A DNA stretch of 64,000 nucleotides, taken from positions 62,001 through 126,000 of the forward strand of contig NZ_JANZYP010000003.1 of NCBI RefSeq assembly GCF_025506355.1, read 5' to 3'. The stretch is from Sphaerisporangium corydalis (lineage in GTDB: Bacteria > Actinomycetota > Actinomycetes > Streptosporangiales > Streptosporangiaceae). The notes under the pieces were generated by a model. The model saw only the letters and a list, made by a program, of their open reading frames with translations, did no database searches and was not told where the DNA came from. Made by a program: the position numbers and the translations under genes. Positions 33,720 to 42,815 of this stretch are shown here, in pieces; position 1 is the stretch's first letter; every line of letters starts with the position of its first letter.

Positions 33720-34640
33720 CTAGGTCGCCTCGATCCTGGTCAGGAAGGTGGTGACGGTGGTTTCGATGCGTTCGGGGAATTCGCCGTTGATGGCGTGCGA
33801 CGCCTCCGGCCAGAGTTCGACGGTGCCGTGCCGGAGGAGGCGGCGGGCCCGTGCCGCCGCCTTGCCGGGGTTGTGGATGATGCTGCGGCCACCGATGATC
33901 ACCAGTGTGGGCGCTTCGATCCCGGTGATCTGCTCGTCGGTGGGGTAGGTGGGCTGGGGAAGGGCGGTGGTGAAGTCGCGCATGCCGGAGTCGATCAGTG
34001 CGGCGACGGGATCGTCCTCGGAGGTGTCGGCGCCGCCGGCGATCCAGCTCAGCAGGCGCTGCCGGATGGCTCGGGGCAGGGGGAGCACCGCCGCCAGGGA
34101 GACGACGACGACCTTCCAGGTGATGGGGCCGAAGGTGGCGGCCGGTTCGAGCAGGACGAGCGAACGGATCCCGCCCGGCCGGTGAACGGCGAGGTTGAGC
34201 GCGGACCAGCCGCCGATCGACAGGCCCAGTATGTGGAACGCCGGTTCGGGCAGGCCGTCGATGAGTGACGCGAGCCAGGCCGCCTGGTCCTCGGAGGAGG
34301 TGAGCCGTCGGGTCTGCACGGACAGGCCCGGCTCCCCGATGAGGTCCACCGCGTACACCGGGCGGTGTTGCGCCAGGCCGGCCAGGTTGGCCTCCCACAT
34401 GGGGGTGGCCGCCGTGCGACCGGGCAGCAGTAACAGCGGCACCCCGCCGGCGGGCCCGAACCGGTAGGCGCGGACGGTGCCGAAGCCGGTCGGCACGTCC
34501 AGCGTCGCGCTGGGCGCGGGCAGGCGCGCCATGGCGCGGTCATAGGCCCGCCGGTATCTGGCGTAGGCGGCGTCGTCGCGGAAGTGGCCGAGTCCGCGTG
34601 CCCTGAATGCCGCTCCGATGTTCGGTGCGATGGTGTGCAC
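33720..34640 (-). CDS. Alpha/beta-hydrolase
   Basis: The 306-residue hydrolase starts at GTG 34640, with GAGGAGG 5-11 bp upstream. Longer readings run into the divergent TetR gene and are rejected. Family landmarks are the oxyanion-hole segment LLLLPGRTAATPMWEANLAGL, the nucleophile elbow LGLSIGGWSAL (Ser about 147) and the terminal His in SHAINGEFPERI. An acidic residue after strand 6 is present near ALIDSG. The substrate is unknown. It is divergent from a TetR regulator with a perfect operator in between, so it is presumably repressed by that TetR protein. Confidence 0.87.
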   Translation of the reverse strand: MHTIAPNIGAAFRARGLGHFRDDAAYARYRRAYDRAMARLPAPSATLDVPTGFGTVRAYRFGPAGGVPLLLLPGRTAATPMWEANLAGLAQHRPVYAVDLIGEPGLSVQTRRLTSSEDQAAWLASLIDGLPEPAFHILGLSIGGWSALNLAVHRPGGIRSLVLLEPAATFGPITWKVVVVSLAAVLPLPRAIRQRLLSWIAGGADTSEDDPVAALIDSGMRDFTTALPQPTYPTDEQITGIEAPTLVIIGGRSIIHNPGKAAARARRLLRHGTVELWPEASHAINGEFPERIETTVTTFLTRIEAT

Positions 34641-34655
34641 GGAGACCTCCTCGTT

Positions 34656-34675
34656 TACTATACGATCGTATTGTA
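34656..34675. promoter_or_regulatory. TetR operator in the hydrolase/tetR spacer
   Basis: A perfect 12-bp palindrome ATACGATCGTAT is extended by TAC and GTA outer arms to 20 bp, with one mismatch per side. It lies midway in the 53-bp divergent spacer and is AT-rich compared with its surroundings. Confidence 0.82.
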
Positions 34676-34693
34676 ATACCTCGGGGAGGGACG

Positions 34694-35272
34694 ATGCCGA
34701 AACGCGTGGACCACGATGCGCGTCGTGAGGAGATCGCCAGGGCGGCGCTCCGGCTGTGCGTGCGTGAGGGCCTGGCGTCGGTGACCATCGGACGTGTCGC
34801 GGCGGAGGCCGCGATCTCCAAAAGCCTGGTCCAGTACTATTTCCCGACCAAGGAGGCACTGTTGCGGCTGGCCGCGACCACACAGCGGCGTGACATCGAG
34901 ACCGCCGTCACGGCGGGCCTGCGACCGGATGATCAACCGCACATCACGCTGCGCAAGGTTCTGCTGGCCCTGGTGGGTCTCGGCAGCGAACGACTCCTGG
35001 CGAGCCACGCGTTTCTCGCTTCCGCCGTCGTGGACCCTCAGCTCCACCGGCTCTACCGCGAGGGGTCGTCCGCCGCGACCGCGGCCGTCGCGCGGCTGGT
35101 CACCGAGGCTCGCGACCCGGCCGTGACCCCCCACGCGGAGGCGGAGGCGCGCATCCTGCTGGGCGTGGCGGGAGCGCTCGCCGACGCCCGCATGCTCGGC
35201 GAGATCGGCCACGAAGAGGCCGTCGCGGTCCTCGACCTGCAGCTGAGCCGGCTCCTCGCGGGCCCGGCGTGA
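34694..35272 (+). CDS. TetR-family repressor
   Basis: The 192-residue protein has an N-terminal HTH (residues 10-55; IARAALRLCVREGLASVTIGRVAAEAAISKSLVQYYFPTKEALL) and an all-helical ligand domain like AcrR/BetI-type members. ATG 34694 is preceded by GGGGAGGG. Its stop codon lies within the first unit of a 17-bp tandem array. It should bind the 34656-34675 palindrome and control both itself and the divergent hydrolase. Confidence 0.87.
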   Translation: MPKRVDHDARREEIARAALRLCVREGLASVTIGRVAAEAAISKSLVQYYFPTKEALLRLAATTQRRDIETAVTAGLRPDDQPHITLRKVLLALVGLGSERLLASHAFLASAVVDPQLHRLYREGSSAATAAVARLVTEARDPAVTPHAEAEARILLGVAGALADARMLGEIGHEEAVAVLDLQLSRLLAGPA

Positions 35273-35404
35273 GTGCCACGCGGTCGTGAATGTCACGCGG
35301 TCGTGAATGTCACGCGGTCGTGAGTGCCACGCGGTCGTGAGTGCCACGCGGTCGTGCGTGTGACGCGGTCGTGCGTGTGACGCGGTCGTGAGTGTCACGC
35401 GACC
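35269..35404. repeat. Eight 17-bp tandem repeats containing the tetR stop codon
   Basis: The unit gtgagtgccacgcggtc, with variants gtgaatgtc and gtgcgtgtg, is repeated eight times without spacers. The first unit includes the TGA stop of the TetR gene, so the array has grown from, or into, the gene end. Confidence 0.94.
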
Positions 35405-35422
35405 GCCTCAGCGAAAACGGAA

Positions 35423-35453
35423 GTGCCGCCGGCCCAGACGGGCTCGGCGGCAC
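35423..35453. terminator. Strong bidirectional hairpin terminator
   Basis: GTGCCGCCG pairs with CGGCGGCAC, extended by GCCC/GGGC around an AGAC loop with one bulged T. It lies between the convergent tetR and glucanase genes. Confidence 0.7.
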
Positions 35454-35537
35454 CTGCCGGTTCCTTGAAGCGGGGAACCGGTCGAGCGGGGGAGCACCGT
35501 CCCCGGGCCGGTCAGGGCCCAGGGACGGAGCCATCGA

Positions 35538-38500
35538 TCAGTTGCGGACGATGGTGAAGGTCGAGGTCGTGTTCTTGATGTCGACGGCGTTGTTGCTCAA
35601 CGTGAGGTTGTTGAACGTGGCCGTGCCGACCGCCGGGCCCTGGCCGGGCTCGGGCAGTTCGTTCACCCAGATGCCGAACCCGGACTTGGCGTCGAACGCG
35701 TCGCCGCTCTTCTTGGCGCCGGTGATCGAGACGTTCGTGAAGATCGTGTCCTTCACGGGGAACTGCGGCTGGCCCCCGACGTAGTTCGTCTGGAACATGA
35801 TGCCGCTGTAGGTCGGGTCGATGATGTCCACGTTGCTGACCCGGATGCCCTGGTACACCTTCGAGGCGGAGAAGATCCAGATTCCGGGGAAGGTCTGCTG
35901 ACCCCAGAAGTGGCCGCCCGCGCGCACGATGGAGATGTTGTCGAACACGGTCGGCGGGTCGGCGCCGAAGCCGTTCATCGGGTACCCGAAGTCGAGCGAG
36001 CTGATCGTGATGCCGGAGTAGGTCAGCGTGTCCGCGATGTAGATGTTCTTGAAGGTGTTCGCGTACCCGCCGTAGACCGCGAGGCCGGCGGCGCGCCAGG
36101 GGAGGATCGCCGTCAGGTTCTCGAAGACGTTGTTCTTCTCGTCGGCACCGCCGGCGTCGATGGCCGAGAACAGCGCGAAGCTGTCGTCGCCCGTCGAGCG
36201 TGCCTCGTTGTTGCTGATCAGGTTGTCGGTGCTGCCGTTGGTCATGTTGATGCCGTCGGCGAACGTGTCACGGATGCGGGAGTTCTTGATCGTGACGTGG
36301 TCGGTGTTCGCGCCCCAGTACATGCAGACCGTGTGCTCGACCCAGATGTTGTCGATCACCATGTTGGCGACGTTGGAGAAGTTGAACACCTTGCCGGGGC
36401 CGTCGATGCGCGAGGTGTAGTTGCCGAAGTAGGCGAACCCGGAGAACGTCGAGCCGTTGGCCGAGGACTGCGAGTCGAAGCCGACGTCGGTGTTGTCCTG
36501 GGTGGTCGGCGCGAAGAAGCGCGTGTACCAGGGACCGGCGCCGATGACCTTGGTGGCCTTGCCGTAGACGTTGAACTTGCCCGTCGTCTGGTAGTCGCCG
36601 GCCGGCAGGTAGACGCCCACGAGGCTGGCGTCCTGGCGTGCCCGGTCGAGCGCGTTCTGGACGTCCTGGTGGCTGAAGCCGGTGGGGACGGCGTAGTGGG
36701 CGGTGTCGGGGTTGGCGATCGGCGACACCTGCTCGGTGTTGATGAAGTCGATCGCGTAGTTCGACGTGTTGGCGGCGTCCTTCTGCAGCCTGATCTTGGC
36801 GCCCTGCGGGACGGTGGTCCCGAGCATGACGTTGGCCTCGTCGTAGATGTGACGCGGGCCGGATCCGGGCGAGTTGTTCGGCCCGGCCTCGGCGCCGTAC
36901 AGCCAGGCGTACTTGGACGTCAGGTTGATGGGCTTGAGGAAGGTGCCGTTGACGTAGATGTTCAGCGTCGAGTTGATGCCGCCGCCGCCCGAGGAGTCCG
37001 GGATGGAGAAGCGGGTGACCAGGGTGTTGGTGCTGGCCTTGGTGGTGAACTCGACGTAGCTGCCGTTGGAGTTCAGCGTGACGGCCTTGCGGCCTGAGGC
37101 CTCACCGGCGAGGTCGCCGATGTTCCGGTTGGGGCCGACGATCTGGGCGCCGCCGCCGACGACCGCGTCCTCGGCCTCGTAGCTCTCGTACGGCATGTTG
37201 GCGCCGCGGCCGACGAAGAACGGCTGGGTGCTGGTGTTGTTGGCCTGCTTGACCGGCAGCTCGTTGGCGTCGTTGGCGAGCACCGTCTTGACGGTGTACT
37301 TGCCGTTGGCGGCCGTCCAGGTGCCGAGGTTGACGGGGCTGGTGGTGGCGCCGGCGGCGATCACGCCGCTGTAGGAGCCGGTCAGCGTCCGCACGACGGT
37401 GCCCGAGTCGTTGGTGACGGTCAGCGTGATCGCGTGGGCGCCGCTCGCGGAGGCCACGGTGCCCTGGTTCTTGATCGCCACGCTGAAGGTGACGGTGTTG
37501 CCCGCCGAGGGGTTGCCCGGCGACCAGCTCGTGCCCGCGACCAGGTCGGAGGTGTCGACCGGGCGCACGATCAGCGAGGTGGCGCTGGTGTAACTGTTGT
37601 TGGTCTCGTTCTGCTCGACGACCGTGTTGCCCTCGTCGACCTTGGCGGTCAGGGGGTAGGTGCCGGCGTCACGCGGGCCGATGTTGGCCGAGACGGTGCC
37701 GGTGGCTCCGGCGGCGAGCGCGCCGAGGGAGGCGGTGCCCACCTTGGTGGTGCCCAGGTAGAAGTTGACGTTGGTGGCGCCAGACCCCGCGTTGCCGATG
37801 TTGCGCACCGTGGCCGACAGCGTGATGGCGTCGGTCTCGATCGGGGAGGTGGGGGAGGCGGTGACGCCGGTGACCGTCAGGTCCGGGTTCGGGGCGGCGG
37901 TGCCGATGGTCTGGAACTCGGCGATCTGCCCGGCGGGCGCGCCCGTGTTCGAGGTGATCTTGAGCTGGACGTCGGCGACCCTGGCGCTCACCGGGATCGT
38001 CACGGTGTTCGCGCTGGAGGGGTTGAACACGTAGGGCACCGCACCGGAGATGGTGGTGAAGCCGGTCGCGCTCTGCTCGCGCCCGAGGACCTCGATGGTC
38101 TGGGTGCGCGTGCCCCAGGAACTGTCGGGGTTCAGCTTCAGCACGATCGAGTTGAGGTCGGCGTTCGATCCGAGCTGCACCGTCAGCGTGGAGGGGTAGG
38201 CGCCGCTCGCGCCTTCCCAGTACGTGGCCACGTTGTTGTCGTTGGCGTTGGTGGGCACGAACGTGAAGACCGAGCCCGACGCGGTGATCGGCTTGCCGAC
38301 GGCCAGGTTGGAGCCGCCTCCGCCGGTGCCGTTGCGGGTGACGGTGTTGCTGTTGGACGACTGCTTGCCCGAGGCGTCCTTGGCCCTGACGTAGTACGAC
38401 ACCGTCGCGGTGTCGGGCTGGCTGTCGGTGTAGGTCAGGACGTTGCCCGCCACGCTGCCGCGCAGGCCGTTGTTGGCGTAGATGTCGTAACCCGTGACGC

Positions 38501-39119
38501 CCACGTCGTCGGTGGAGGCGTTCCAGGTCAGCTTGATCTGGCCGGACGCGGGCTGGGTGAAGGCGAGGTTGCCCGGCGCGGTGGGCGCGGTGACGTCGCC
38601 GCCGGTGTCCGGCCCGTACACCTCGAACTCGGAGATCTGGCCGGCCGGCCAGCCGGTGTTGGCGGTGATGTTCAGCCGGACGTACCGGGCGCTGGCCGCC
38701 GTGAAGTTGATCGTCACGGTGTTGCTGGAGGCCGGGTTGAAGACGCGGCCCGCCGATGCGGAGAGGTCGGAGAACGACGAGCCGTTCGTGCTGCCCTGAA
38801 CGGCCAGGGTCTCGGTGCGGGTGCCCCAGTCGGCGGTCGGCAGCTTGAGCACGACCTGGTTGACGCTGACCGAGGAGCCGAGGTCCACCTGGATCCACTG
38901 CGGGAAGGCGTTGTTGTTGCTCTCCCAGTAGGTGCCCTGGTTGCCGTCATTGACGTTGTTGGCCGTGTACGGGTTGTTGGAGCTGCTGGCCGAGGTGGCC
39001 TTTCCCGACGCGAGGTTGGGGCCCGCCGCGGAGGCCGGTAGCACCGGCCCCGCAAGAACGAGCAGGCCGGCCGCGGTCATGCCCGCGACCAGCCTTAAAA
39101 GTGGGTATTTCAGATTCAT
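35538..39119 (-). CDS. Secreted multidomain alpha-glucanase candidate (GH87-like beta-helix, mutanase/mycodextranase type)
   Basis: The 1193-residue secreted protein has a signal peptide cleaved near residue 32. In order it carries a discoidin F5/8C domain (34-170), fibronectin III (177-262), a second F5/8C domain (271-408), two CARDB-like domains (about 411-640), a CBM6/35-like domain (about 645-770) and a C-terminal right-handed beta-helix (about 785-1193). The helix has the pattern FADGINMTNGSTDN, then STGDDSFALFS, with Asp955, Asp978 and Asp979 as catalytic candidates, and LPWRAAGLAVYGG. This closely resembles GH87 alpha-1,3-glucanases, which cleave fungal cell-wall or dental glucan; GH28 or GH55-type activity is less likely. 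Short coding repeats are absent. The ribosome site is weak. Confidence 0.7.
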   Translation of the reverse strand: MNLKYPLLRLVAGMTAAGLLVLAGPVLPASAAGPNLASGKATSASSSNNPYTANNVNDGNQGTYWESNNNAFPQWIQVDLGSSVSVNQVVLKLPTADWGTRTETLAVQGSTNGSSFSDLSASAGRVFNPASSNTVTINFTAASARYVRLNITANTGWPAGQISEFEVYGPDTGGDVTAPTAPGNLAFTQPASGQIKLTWNASTDDVGVTGYDIYANNGLRGSVAGNVLTYTDSQPDTATVSYYVRAKDASGKQSSNSNTVTRNGTGGGGSNLAVGKPITASGSVFTFVPTNANDNNVATYWEGASGAYPSTLTVQLGSNADLNSIVLKLNPDSSWGTRTQTIEVLGREQSATGFTTISGAVPYVFNPSSANTVTIPVSARVADVQLKITSNTGAPAGQIAEFQTIGTAAPNPDLTVTGVTASPTSPIETDAITLSATVRNIGNAGSGATNVNFYLGTTKVGTASLGALAAGATGTVSANIGPRDAGTYPLTAKVDEGNTVVEQNETNNSYTSATSLIVRPVDTSDLVAGTSWSPGNPSAGNTVTFSVAIKNQGTVASASGAHAITLTVTNDSGTVVRTLTGSYSGVIAAGATTSPVNLGTWTAANGKYTVKTVLANDANELPVKQANNTSTQPFFVGRGANMPYESYEAEDAVVGGGAQIVGPNRNIGDLAGEASGRKAVTLNSNGSYVEFTTKASTNTLVTRFSIPDSSGGGGINSTLNIYVNGTFLKPINLTSKYAWLYGAEAGPNNSPGSGPRHIYDEANVMLGTTVPQGAKIRLQKDAANTSNYAIDFINTEQVSPIANPDTAHYAVPTGFSHQDVQNALDRARQDASLVGVYLPAGDYQTTGKFNVYGKATKVIGAGPWYTRFFAPTTQDNTDVGFDSQSSANGSTFSGFAYFGNYTSRIDGPGKVFNFSNVANMVIDNIWVEHTVCMYWGANTDHVTIKNSRIRDTFADGINMTNGSTDNLISNNEARSTGDDSFALFSAIDAGGADEKNNVFENLTAILPWRAAGLAVYGGYANTFKNIYIADTLTYSGITISSLDFGYPMNGFGADPPTVFDNISIVRAGGHFWGQQTFPGIWIFSASKVYQGIRVSNVDIIDPTYSGIMFQTNYVGGQPQFPVKDTIFTNVSITGAKKSGDAFDAKSGFGIWVNELPEPGQGPAVGTATFNNLTLSNNAVDIKNTTSTFTIVRN

Positions 39120-39803
39120 TGCGTTCTCTATCTCTCGGCTGGAACGACAGGGTTGAGCGGGAGTCCATGACCTCCGCCTCGCGACGCTCCGGGTGTCGCT
39201 GGGGGGTGCTGAATCTCAACGCGGAAGACGGGAAACGCTGCGACCGGAGGGTCGCCGGGCGGCGATCGACCGTGCAGTGCCGAAGCCGACATCACCTGAG
39301 GCCTCCGTGGATGGGGGCGGGGCGGGTGCACGGACGCAGTGCGTTCCAGCCAGAACTTGCGGAGAATGGAAAGAAATAGAACAGTGGTTTGCAAGAATCT
39401 TGCAGGGCGTTGGCCAAAGGTTACATATGTGCTACGGCCGCGTCAACGGTTTGGAAAGCCCGGCTTGCTATGACACGGAGCTGTTACGGCCGACCTGGAC
39501 GGTCTGGCCGAATTCGGGTTCTCTGTACTCCTGGATAGCCGTTGTCCGGAAGGTCGGCGTCCTGCGCGGGCACGCTCCGCGCCCCGGATCGAGCGGTTTC
39601 CGGACCCGCCGTAACCCCGGGCGGGCCCGCCTGCGGACCGGCGGCGGGCACGGCGTCGAAGGGGGCGGCGCATCCGGGTAACGGCCGCCGCCGCGCCGCG
39701 CCGTAGGGCCGCGTATCGGTGAAACCACCAGTCGTGGCCCATGCGCCGAACCACCGCCCCCTGCCCCTTCCAGCGACGACATCCGCGCGTAACACTTGGG
39801 GAC
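39120..39803. other. Long non-coding spacer between the glucanase and first LAL gene
   Basis: The 684-bp divergent spacer has no convincing ORF. It includes a dyad with a CTTGCAG heptamer at 39390-39404, an AT-rich stretch around 39360-39430 that probably holds the glucanase promoter, and GC-rich sequence from 39590. Its length suggests complex regulation or an undetected small RNA. Confidence 0.5.
39390..39404. promoter_or_regulatory. Dyad TGCAAG-AAT-CTTGCA containing the MalR-type heptamer
   Basis: The perfect 15-bp dyad is followed by a G, so that CTTGCAG is complete at 39399-39405. From memory, CTTGCAG direct repeats are the operator element of the Streptomyces MalR/Reg1 amylase repressor. 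A site here, 271 bp upstream of an alpha-glucanase, would fit control by a maltose-type LacI repressor. No MalR gene is adjacent. Confidence 0.5.
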
Positions 39804-42593
39804 GTGTCCCTGGCCCCCAGCACCACGCAGGCACGAACCCTCCGAGGGCGGAGCGGCGAGCAGGACGCCGTGCGGCGGCTGCTGGACCGGGCCCGCGACG
39901 GCTCGGGCGGCGCGCTGCTCCTGCTCGGGGCGCCGGGAACGGGCAGGACCGCGCTGCTGGACCACGCCGCCCGCCTGGCCGGCGGGTTCACCGTGCTCCG
40001 CGCCCGAGGCGTGCCCGCCGAGTCCCACCTCGCGTTCTCCGGGTTGCACGGCCTGCTGCGCCCCGTCAGGGACGCGCCCGCCCAGCTTCCCCGCGCGCAG
40101 GCCGCCGTCCTGCGCAAGGCGCTCGACCTCGGTGTCGCCGACGGCGGCCTCGCGCTCGCCGCGGCGGTGCTCGACCTGCTGTCCGCCATGGCCGCGCGGC
40201 GGCCGGTGCTGGCCTGCGTCGACGACCTCCACCACCTCGACGCGGCCAGCCGCGAGGTGCTCCTGTTCGCCGCGCGGCGCCTGGACGGCGAGCGCGTCGC
40301 CCTGCTCCTGGCCTCGCACGACGACCGCACCGCCCCCGGCGGGATCCCCTCGCTGGTCCTCGGCCCGCTGCCGGCGGCCGCGAGCCGCGAACTGCTCGGC
40401 GACCTATCGCCGGGGCTCGGCGAGGACCTGCGGGCGGCACTGGAACGCGTCGCCCACGGCAACCCCCTCGCCCTCACCGAACTGGCCGGCTCGCTGAGCC
40501 CCGGCCAGCTCGCCGGCACCTCGCCCCCGCCCGGATCGCCGCCGCCGGGCGGCCGGCTGTGGCGCGCCCACACCGCTCGCCTCGCCGGGCTGACCGGCGA
40601 GGCCCGCCACCTGCTCCTGCTGGTCGCCGCCGACCCGTCGCTGGACACGGCCACGCTGGTCAGGGTCGCCGAGCACCCGGACGCCCTGCTGGCGCTCGAA
40701 CCCGCGGAGGGCGCCGGGATCGTCCGCGCGGAAGGGGACAGGTACGCGTTCGCCGAACCGGTGATGGCCTCGGTGGTGTACTCCGGCGCCTCGCTCGCCC
40801 GGCGGCGGGCCGCGCACCGCCTGCTGGCCGACGTCCTGGACCAGGACCACCAGCGCCTGCGGCGGGCCTGGCACCGGGCGGTCGCCCTGGATGGCCCCGC
40901 CGAGGAACTGGCCGCCGAACTGGCGGAGGCGGCGGAGGCGGCGCCCCCGCGGAGCGGCCACCCTGAGCCCTTTCTCGCCCTCGAACGGGCCGCCGAGCTC
41001 ACCGGGCGCGGCGACCTCAAGGCCGCCCGCCTGGCCGCCGCCGCCCGCCACGCCTCCAGCTCGGGGCACCCGCGCCGCGCCAGGTCGCTGCTCGCCCGGC
41101 TGTCCACGCTGACGGTCGCCGAGGACATGCGGGGACAGGCCGAACTGCTGCGCGGCGACCTGGAACTGCTCGGCGGGGAGACCGGCAACGCCCACGACAG
41201 GTTCCTCGCCGCCGCCGGCTGGCTGCTGGACCGCGACCGGCCGCTCGGCGTGCGGGCGCTGGTCCGCGCCGCCGAGGCCAGTTACACCGCCGGGGACAAC
41301 CGGGGGTTCCTCGCCATCGCGCGCAGGGCCGCGGCGGTGCGCCGCCCGGACGAGGGCCCGGCCGCGGAGCTGATGTTCGAGTACCTGGCCGGGGTGGCGG
41401 CCACCTTCAGGGGGCGGCACACCGAGGCCGCGACCCCCCTGCACCAGGTCCTGCGCCTGGCGCCCGCCGCGCACGGCCCGGCCATGCTGGTGTGGGCGGG
41501 CGCCGCCAGCCTGCTGCTCGGCCAGGAGGCCAACGCCCTCATGCTGGCCACCCGGGCCGTCGACATCGCGCGCGGCAGGGGAGGCGCCTCGGCACTGCCG
41601 CAACTGCTGGAGTCGGTCATCCAGGCGGAGATCTGGATGGGCAGGTACGCCTCGGTCGCCGACAACGCGGTCGAGGGCCTGCGGCTCGCCCAGGAGACCG
41701 GCCAGCTCAACACCGCCGGACACCACCTGGCCTGGCTCGCGCTCACCGCCGCCGTCCTCGGCGACGAGGAGACCTGCCGCGTCCGCGCCACCGCCGCGCT
41801 CGAACTCGCCGACGCCCACGGCCTCGGCGTCGTCGGCGCCCTCGGCAACTGGGCGCTGGCCCACCTCGACCTCGCTGCGGGACGCGTCGCGGACGCCGCG
41901 GGCCGGCTGCGCGCCCAGCGCAGGAACGGCCATGTCGTGGTGCGCGTCATGGCCACCCCCATCTTCATCGAGGCCGCGGCGCGCACGGGGGACCGTGAGC
42001 AGGCCGGGTCCGCGCTGCGGGTGCTCGACCGCTGGGTGGCCAGCACCCGCAGCCCCGACCGCCTGGCGCTCGCGGCGCGGTGCCACGCGCTGCTCGCCGG
42101 GCCCGGCGAGGCCGAGGAACTGTTCCGCCACGCCCTGGACCTGCACCTTCGTGGGACCTGCGAGTTCGAGACGGCACGCACCCAGCTCCTGTACGGCAGC
42201 GCGCTCCGCCGCGACCGGCGCCCCGGCGCGGCCAGGGAACACCTGCACAGCGCGCTGGAGACGTTCGAACGGTTCGGGGCCCGCCTGTGGGTCGGCCAGG
42301 CGCGGGGCGAGCTGCGCGCGGCCGGGCAGACCGTGCGGTCCACGTGCGCCACCAGGCCCGAACAGGCCGCCGGACCGGCCGCGCGCACCGGGCGGGCCGC
42401 AAGGTCGGACAAGTCCGAGCAGCTCACGGCGCAGCAGCACCAGATCGCGCGGATGGTCGCCGAGGGCGCCACCAACCGGGAGGTGGCCGCGCAGCTCTTC
42501 CTCAGCCCGCGCACCGTCGAGCACCACCTCCGCAACGTCTTCGCCAAACTCGGCGTCCGCTCCCGCGTGGAACTCGCCCGCCTCCTGTCCTGA
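39804..42593 (+). CDS. LAL-type LuxR regulator with altered Walker A motif
   Basis: The 929-residue regulator has an N-terminal AAA-type ATPase, a long helical middle and a C-terminal LuxR HTH (about 866-929; LTAQQHQIARMVAEGATNREVAAQLFLSPRTVEHHLRNVFAKLG). The P-loop at 42-49 reads GAPGTGRT, with Arg (codon AGG) where the catalytic Lys is expected; Walker B is LACVDDLHHLD. The start is GTG 39804 with a weak GGGGA site. The next gene is the cutinase, 222 bp downstream on the same strand, so control of polyester or cutin use is plausible but unproven. Confidence 0.86.
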   Translation: MSLAPSTTQARTLRGRSGEQDAVRRLLDRARDGSGGALLLLGAPGTGRTALLDHAARLAGGFTVLRARGVPAESHLAFSGLHGLLRPVRDAPAQLPRAQAAVLRKALDLGVADGGLALAAAVLDLLSAMAARRPVLACVDDLHHLDAASREVLLFAARRLDGERVALLLASHDDRTAPGGIPSLVLGPLPAAASRELLGDLSPGLGEDLRAALERVAHGNPLALTELAGSLSPGQLAGTSPPPGSPPPGGRLWRAHTARLAGLTGEARHLLLLVAADPSLDTATLVRVAEHPDALLALEPAEGAGIVRAEGDRYAFAEPVMASVVYSGASLARRRAAHRLLADVLDQDHQRLRRAWHRAVALDGPAEELAAELAEAAEAAPPRSGHPEPFLALERAAELTGRGDLKAARLAAAARHASSSGHPRRARSLLARLSTLTVAEDMRGQAELLRGDLELLGGETGNAHDRFLAAAGWLLDRDRPLGVRALVRAAEASYTAGDNRGFLAIARRAAAVRRPDEGPAAELMFEYLAGVAATFRGRHTEAATPLHQVLRLAPAAHGPAMLVWAGAASLLLGQEANALMLATRAVDIARGRGGASALPQLLESVIQAEIWMGRYASVADNAVEGLRLAQETGQLNTAGHHLAWLALTAAVLGDEETCRVRATAALELADAHGLGVVGALGNWALAHLDLAAGRVADAAGRLRAQRRNGHVVVRVMATPIFIEAAARTGDREQAGSALRVLDRWVASTRSPDRLALAARCHALLAGPGEAEELFRHALDLHLRGTCEFETARTQLLYGSALRRDRRPGAAREHLHSALETFERFGARLWVGQARGELRAAGQTVRSTCATRPEQAAGPAARTGRAARSDKSEQLTAQQHQIARMVAEGATNREVAAQLFLSPRTVEHHLRNVFAKLGVRSRVELARLLS

Positions 42594-42815
42594 CCGCCCA
42601 CCTGCCGGTCCGGCGTATCCCTTGCGTCACCCCGTCATCAGAAGACCGGTGATTTCGCCGATGCGTGGGTGACCGGGCGAATTGACAATTGCGGCAGTCC
42701 GCAGTCATGAGGAACCACCCGCCAGCGCTCACCGGCGCCGCCCCGCACACCGGGCGGCACGAGCGGTGGGCCCCCGCGTGGTCCCTCCCACCCGAGCAGC
42801 AGGGAGCACAACAGC

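Noticed and set aside
34641-34883. N-terminal extension of the alpha/beta-hydrolase
   Set aside because: It would overlap the operator and the TetR coding region; GTG 34640 has a strong ribosome site.
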